Source of the DNA: Enterobacter sp. Cy-643
Lineage (GTDB): Bacteria > Pseudomonadota > Gammaproteobacteria > Enterobacterales > Enterobacteriaceae
Direction: 5' to 3'
Assembly: GCF_011752815.1 (NCBI RefSeq)
Contig: NZ_VWWV01000002.1
Coordinates: 558,001 to 622,000 of the forward strand
Length of the DNA stretch: 64,000 nt
Shown here: positions 60,603-64,000 of the stretch, piece after piece
How the letters are laid out: the number at the start of each line of letters is the position of its first letter
Position numbering within the stretch: position 1 is the stretch's first letter
The notes under the pieces: generated by a model
Told to the model about the DNA's origin: nothing
What the model saw: the letters and a program-made list of their open reading frames with translations, nothing else
Database searches by the model: none
Translations under genes and position numbers: made by a program

Positions 60603-62171
60603 TTAGCGTGCCGGCTGAGAAGCCACGTTGGACTGCTCAAAGTGATAGCGCCCTGTTTTCAGACTGCTCGGCCCAAGGCGAGCAAATTTGAACATCAGGA
60701 ACAGTTCAGCCACCATAAACAGCGTGTAAAGGCCGCAAATCAGTATCATGGAGAACAGCAAGTCGCCCACGCTCAACGACGAGTTCGCAACGGCCGTCGG
60801 CAGAACCTCACCTACCGCCCAAGGCTGACGCCCGTACTCCGCAACAAACCAGCCAGATTCGATGGCGATCCAGGGCAGTGGAATACCGTACAGCGCGGCG
60901 CGCAGCAGCCATTTTTTCGAACCAATGGCGTTACGGGTCACGGTCCAGAAGGACACAGCAATAATGAACAGCATCAGGAAGCCACAGGCCACCATGATAC
61001 GGAACGCGAAGTACAGCGGTGCTACGCGAGGAATAGAGTCTTTGGTCGCTTTCTGAATCTGCTCTTCGGTCGCGTCAGTGACGTTTTCCGTATAGCGCTT
61101 CAGCAACAGACCATAGCCCAGGTCTTTTTTCACGTGGTTGAAGCTATCGCGCACGCTCTGATCGGTTGAACCACTGCGCAGTTGCTCCAGCAGACTGTAA
61201 GCCTTCATCCCGTTACGGATGCGCTCTTCGTGCTGCACCATCAGCTCTTTAAGACCCGTTACCGGCTTATCCACCGAGCGGGTGGCAATGATGCCCAGCG
61301 CGTAAGGGATTTGAATAGCAAAACGGTTTTCTTGTTTGTCCTGGTCAGGAATACCAAACAGGGTAAACGCCGCCGGCGCTGGCTGAGTTTCCCATTCGGC
61401 TTCAATCGCGGCCAGTTTGGTTTTCTGCACGTCACCCATTTCGTAGCCAGACTCATCGCCCAGTACGATAACGGAGAGAATAGCGGCCATACCGAAGCTC
61501 GCGGCGATCGCGAAGGAACGCTTCGCAAAAGCAACGTCGCGGCCTTTCAGCAGATAATAAGAGCTGATACCGAGAACGAACATCGCGCCACAGACATAGC
61601 CGGACGCTACGGTGTGAACGAATTTAACCTGCGCAACCGGGTTCAGGACCAGCTCGGCGAAGCTGACCATTTCCATACGCATGGTTTCGAAGTTGAAGTC
61701 GGAAGCGATAGGGTTTTGCATCCAGCCGTTGGCGACCAGAATCCACAGCGCGGAGAGGTTGGAGCCCAATGCCACCAGCCAGGTGACGGCCATATGTTGA
61801 ACTTTGCCGAGGCGATCCCAGCCAAAGAAGAACAGACCAACAAAGGTAGATTCGAGGAAGAATGCCATCAGGCCTTCGATCGCCAGCGGCGCACCGAAGA
61901 TATCCCCTACATAGTGAGAATAGTAAGACCAGTTAGTCCCGAACTGGAACTCCATGGTCAAACCGGTTGCCACCCCCAGCGCAAAGTTGATTGCAAACAA
62001 CTTGCCCCAGAATTTGGTCATATCTTTATAAATTTGCTTACCTGACAGCACATAGACCGTTTCCATGATGGCCAGTAAAAACGCCATACCTAGCGTCAGC
62101 GGCACAAACAGGAAGTGGTACATCGCGGTCAAGGCAAACTGTAAGCGCGACAGTTCGACAATATCAAACAT
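60603..62171 (-). CDS. cydA: Cytochrome bd-I ubiquinol oxidase subunit I, CydA
   Basis: Haem-bearing subunit (522 aa) that oxidises ubiquinol and reduces oxygen without pumping protons. His19 (TAMYHFLF) is the haem b595 ligand. His186 ([12 protein letters not shown] region) and the Met near 393 (ACGFLMLF region) bind haem b558. The periplasmic Q-loop with [15 protein letters not shown] and the [13 protein letters not shown] block is of the long type found in enterics. Operon cydABX-ybgE. Confidence 0.97.
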   Translation of the reverse strand: MFDIVELSRLQFALTAMYHFLFVPLTLGMAFLLAIMETVYVLSGKQIYKDMTKFWGKLFAINFALGVATGLTMEFQFGTNWSYYSHYVGDIFGAPLAIEGLMAFFLESTFVGLFFFGWDRLGKVQHMAVTWLVALGSNLSALWILVANGWMQNPIASDFNFETMRMEMVSFAELVLNPVAQVKFVHTVASGYVCGAMFVLGISSYYLLKGRDVAFAKRSFAIAASFGMAAILSVIVLGDESGYEMGDVQKTKLAAIEAEWETQPAPAAFTLFGIPDQDKQENRFAIQIPYALGIIATRSVDKPVTGLKELMVQHEERIRNGMKAYSLLEQLRSGSTDQSVRDSFNHVKKDLGYGLLLKRYTENVTDATEEQIQKATKDSIPRVAPLYFAFRIMVACGFLMLFIIAVSFWTVTRNAIGSKKWLLRAALYGIPLPWIAIESGWFVAEYGRQPWAVGEVLPTAVANSSLSVGDLLFSMILICGLYTLFMVAELFLMFKFARLGPSSLKTGRYHFEQSNVASQPAR

Positions 62172-62913
62172 CTTGACTCCTTGCTCTTCGCATGAAGACT
62201 TCGACTGTGGTTCACCGGGAGGTTCACCACAAGCATGCCCTAATACAAATACATTCGCTTCCAGTCCCCTTTTTCTCGCCCACTTTATTCAAATGTGAAA
62301 TCAAAAGGTGAAAGGTTACAAACACGTTAATTAAATCAAAAATAACCCGTAATTATATTACCCTGCAATTCCCTTACAATAAACAGGTCTTTGCTTAATG
62401 TTTTTTACGTTTTACGACGGCGATCAATTTATAGCTAAAACACCGTTATTCGGCCAGTTTGATCTGCAGCAATTTTGCCCCTTTATACACCGCAACGCCA
62501 GCTTTAAACATTGATCCAAAACAATTTACATTGGCAATGTTAATTATTTTTCAATAGAGAATTAATCGTGAATTTGTTGTTAACGATATGTTTTAACGCT
62601 TCGCTCGAGGTTAATTTAATGACGCTTATTCTCAACATATAGCGAATATTTAAAGCCAAACCTTCAACTTTCTCTGTATCCACGAGGTCATCTTTACACT
62701 ATTTATTCGCTATCTTTTGGCGTGATTTTGGCATCCTCTTTTTAACATTCACAAATAATTCACTTTTGATATAAATTAAATTAACAAATCATTATTTTTT
62801 ATAAGGTTACAGCGAGAAAATATCGCAAAGGGAAATCATTCAGGAAAAAAATAGATACGAAGGAATGCGCAATACAGGGCAAAGAGAAGCGGGGATAACT
62901 AAGGCAGAAACAT
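62172..62913. promoter_or_regulatory. Long cydA upstream region with ArcA-type boxes
   Basis: About 740 bp, strongly AT-rich, without a gene. GTTAATTAA-type ArcA boxes occur at 62325-62334 and 62538-62547 (TGTTAATTAT). More GTTAA-type words follow near 62577-62600, and TTGAT half-sites compatible with FNR are scattered. ArcA activation and FNR repression of cydA are established in E. coli. The E. coli genes mngR, mngA and mngB, which separate sucD from cydA there, are absent. Confidence 0.6.
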
Positions 62914-62937
62914 AAAAAAGGCCACCCAGGGTGGCCA
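62914..62937 (-). terminator. Terminator of the sdh-suc operon
   Basis: GGCCAC-CCTGG-GTGGCC followed by six T on the minus strand, 55 bp after the sucD stop. Confidence 0.92.
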
Positions 62938-62991
62938 ACCATGTCGAACACTTATTATTACTGTTTCCCCCGCTTGCGCGGGGGCATCTGC
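62914..62991 (-). ncRNA. Candidate SdhX-type sRNA from the suc 3' UTR
   Basis: The 78-nt sucD 3' UTR has a GC hairpin (CCCCCGC-TTG-CGCGGGGG type, near 62966-62983), a single-stranded AT-rich stretch and the terminator. In E. coli and Salmonella the sRNA SdhX (RybD) is processed from this same 3' UTR and regulates acetate metabolism. The identification here rests on position and structure, not on a confirmed sequence match. Confidence 0.45.
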
Positions 62992-63864
62992 TTACTGCGG
63001 CAGAATAGCTTTCAGCGCATCGCCAATGTCGGCGAGGCTGCGAACGGTTTTCACGCCAGCGGCTTCCAGAGCAGCAAATTTTTCGTCCGCCGTCCCCTTA
63101 CCACCCGCGATGATGGCGCCCGCGTGGCCCATACGTTTGCCTTTAGGCGCGGTCACACCGGCAATGTAGCCCACAACAGGTTTGGTCACGTGCTCTTTGA
63201 TATAGGCAGCCGCTTCTTCTTCCGCGCTCCCGCCGATTTCACCGATCATCACAATGGCTTCGGTTTTCGGGTCTGCCTGGAACATCTTCAGGATATCGAT
63301 GAAGTTAGAGCCTGGAATCGGGTCACCGCCGATACCGACGCAGGTTGACTGGCCGAGGCCGATGTCAGTTGTCTGCTTCACGGCTTCATAGGTCAGCGTC
63401 CCGGAACGGGAAACGATGCCCACTTTGCCCGGCAGGTGAATATGGCCCGGCATGATGCCGATTTTGCATTCGCCTGGGGTGATAACGCCCGGGCAGTTTG
63501 GTCCGATCATGCGCACGCCAGCTTCATCCAGCGCCACTTTCACGGTCAGCATATCCAGCGTAGGGATACCTTCAGTAATGGTGATAATCAGCTTAATGCC
63601 CGCATCAATCGCTTCCAGGATGGAGTCTTTGCAGAACGGGGCTGGAACGTAGATAACGGAAGCGGTCGCGCCGGTAGCTTCAACGGCTTCACGCACGGTA
63701 TTGAATACCGGCAGACCCAGATGTTCAGTACCGCCTTTGCCTGGCGTTACGCCGCCAACCATTTGCGTACCGTAGGCAATCGCCTGTTCGGAGTGGAAAG
63801 TCCCCTGGCTGCCGGTAAAGCCCTGGCAAATTACCTTGGTGTTTTTATCGATCAAAATGGACAT
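62992..63864 (-). CDS. sucD: Succinyl-CoA synthetase alpha subunit SucD
   Basis: CoA-binding and phosphohistidine subunit of the TCA cycle ligase (290 aa). The CoA-binding fold begins [21 protein letters not shown]. The C-terminal part carries the phosphohistidine in [11 protein letters not shown] near 246. Its start overlaps the sucC stop (TAATG-type overlap at 63864). Confidence 0.97.
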   Translation of the reverse strand: MSILIDKNTKVICQGFTGSQGTFHSEQAIAYGTQMVGGVTPGKGGTEHLGLPVFNTVREAVEATGATASVIYVPAPFCKDSILEAIDAGIKLIITITEGIPTLDMLTVKVALDEAGVRMIGPNCPGVITPGECKIGIMPGHIHLPGKVGIVSRSGTLTYEAVKQTTDIGLGQSTCVGIGGDPIPGSNFIDILKMFQADPKTEAIVMIGEIGGSAEEEAAAYIKEHVTKPVVGYIAGVTAPKGKRMGHAGAIIAGGKGTADEKFAALEAAGVKTVRSLADIGDALKAILPQ

Positions 63865-64000
63865 TATTTCCCCTCCACGGCAGCAACAACCTGCTGTGCT
63901 GCGTCCGTCAGACTTTTCGCTGCAATGATGTTCAGGCCGCTATCTGCCAGTTTTTTGGCGCCCAGTTCGGCGTTGTTACCTTCCAGACGCACCACCACCG
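63864..64000 (-). CDS. sucC: Succinyl-CoA synthetase beta subunit SucC, C-terminal part
   Basis: The last 45 codons are in the window, ending [15 protein letters not shown] as in E. coli SucC. The fragment includes [18 protein letters not shown]. The gene continues beyond the right edge. Confidence 0.95.
   Translation of the reverse strand, partial: VVVRLEGNNAELGAKKLADSGLNIIAAKSLTDAAQQVVAAVEGK

Noticed and set aside
60099-61169. Plus-strand frame of 356 codons opposite cydB/cydA
   Set aside because: Antisense shadow; Gln/His-rich with no domain.

Overview
The window is one contiguous stretch of an enterobacterial (Enterobacteriaceae) chromosome. The proteins are close to Escherichia coli K-12 products throughout, and the gene order follows the E. 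coli 16-18 min region in the inverse sense: rhlE-cecR-ybhGFSR-ybhQ-ybhL-moaEDCBA-ybhK-uvrB-bio-ybhC-pgl-ybhA-modCBA-acrZ-modEF-galETKM-gpmA-aroG-ybgS-zitB-pnuC-nadA-tRNA(Lys)-cpoB-pal-tolBARQ-ybgC-ybgE-cydXBA-sucDC. Several E. coli genes of this interval are missing (ybhM/N/O/P, ybhB, ybhD/H/I/J, mngRAB, the tRNA-Val genes of the lysT cluster) and several non-E. coli inserts are present, so this is another genus of the family. I cannot name it from sequence alone.

Region by region. 1-3700 (minus strand) is a PTS-linked locus: an OprD-type porin, an exported SurE-type phosphatase/nucleotidase, a BglG-type antiterminator and the first codons of a PTS enzyme II. It is punctuated by three RAT/terminator switches, one before the porin, one before bglG and one before the enzyme II gene. 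3.7-13.4 kb holds RNA-modifying and membrane functions: dusC (away from its E. coli location), rhlE, the CecR repressor with a perfect 20-bp operator, the YbhGFSR ABC-2 exporter, YbhQ and YbhL. 13.4-17.4 kb is molybdopterin synthesis under a Moco riboswitch and a ModE site, then ybhK. 17.4-25.6 kb is uvrB with a LexA box, then an insert (orphan UrtE-like ATPase and a HicAB-like gene pair), then the biotin genes around a BirA operator.

25.6-38 kb carries bioA, a small secreted protein, a sequence homologous to the phage lambda attB site, ybhC, pgl, ybhA, the molybdate importer modABC with its ModE operator, acrZ, an inserted AbgT-family transporter and modEF. 38-44.5 kb is the Leloir galactose operon with both GalR/GalS operators, then gpmA (Fur box) and aroG (TyrR box). 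44.7-48 kb is ybgS, zinc export (zitB), nicotinamide riboside uptake (pnuC) and NAD synthesis (nadA, NadR box). 48.3-52.2 kb is an accessory sugar-type cluster (LacI regulator, MFS carrier, SDR oxidoreductase, RbsD/FucU mutarotase). It abuts three tRNA-Lys(UUU) genes that are followed by 147-bp tandem repeats carrying tRNA 3' fragments and terminators. The right end is the Tol-Pal envelope system, cytochrome bd-I oxidase and the end of the succinyl-CoA synthetase operon.

Most of the window is core metabolism. The parts most worth following up are the triple-RAT porin/SurE/PTS locus, the HicAB-like pair and neighbouring orphan ATPase between uvrB and bioD, the empty lambda-type attB, and the tRNA-Lys repeat array with its neighbouring sugar cluster.
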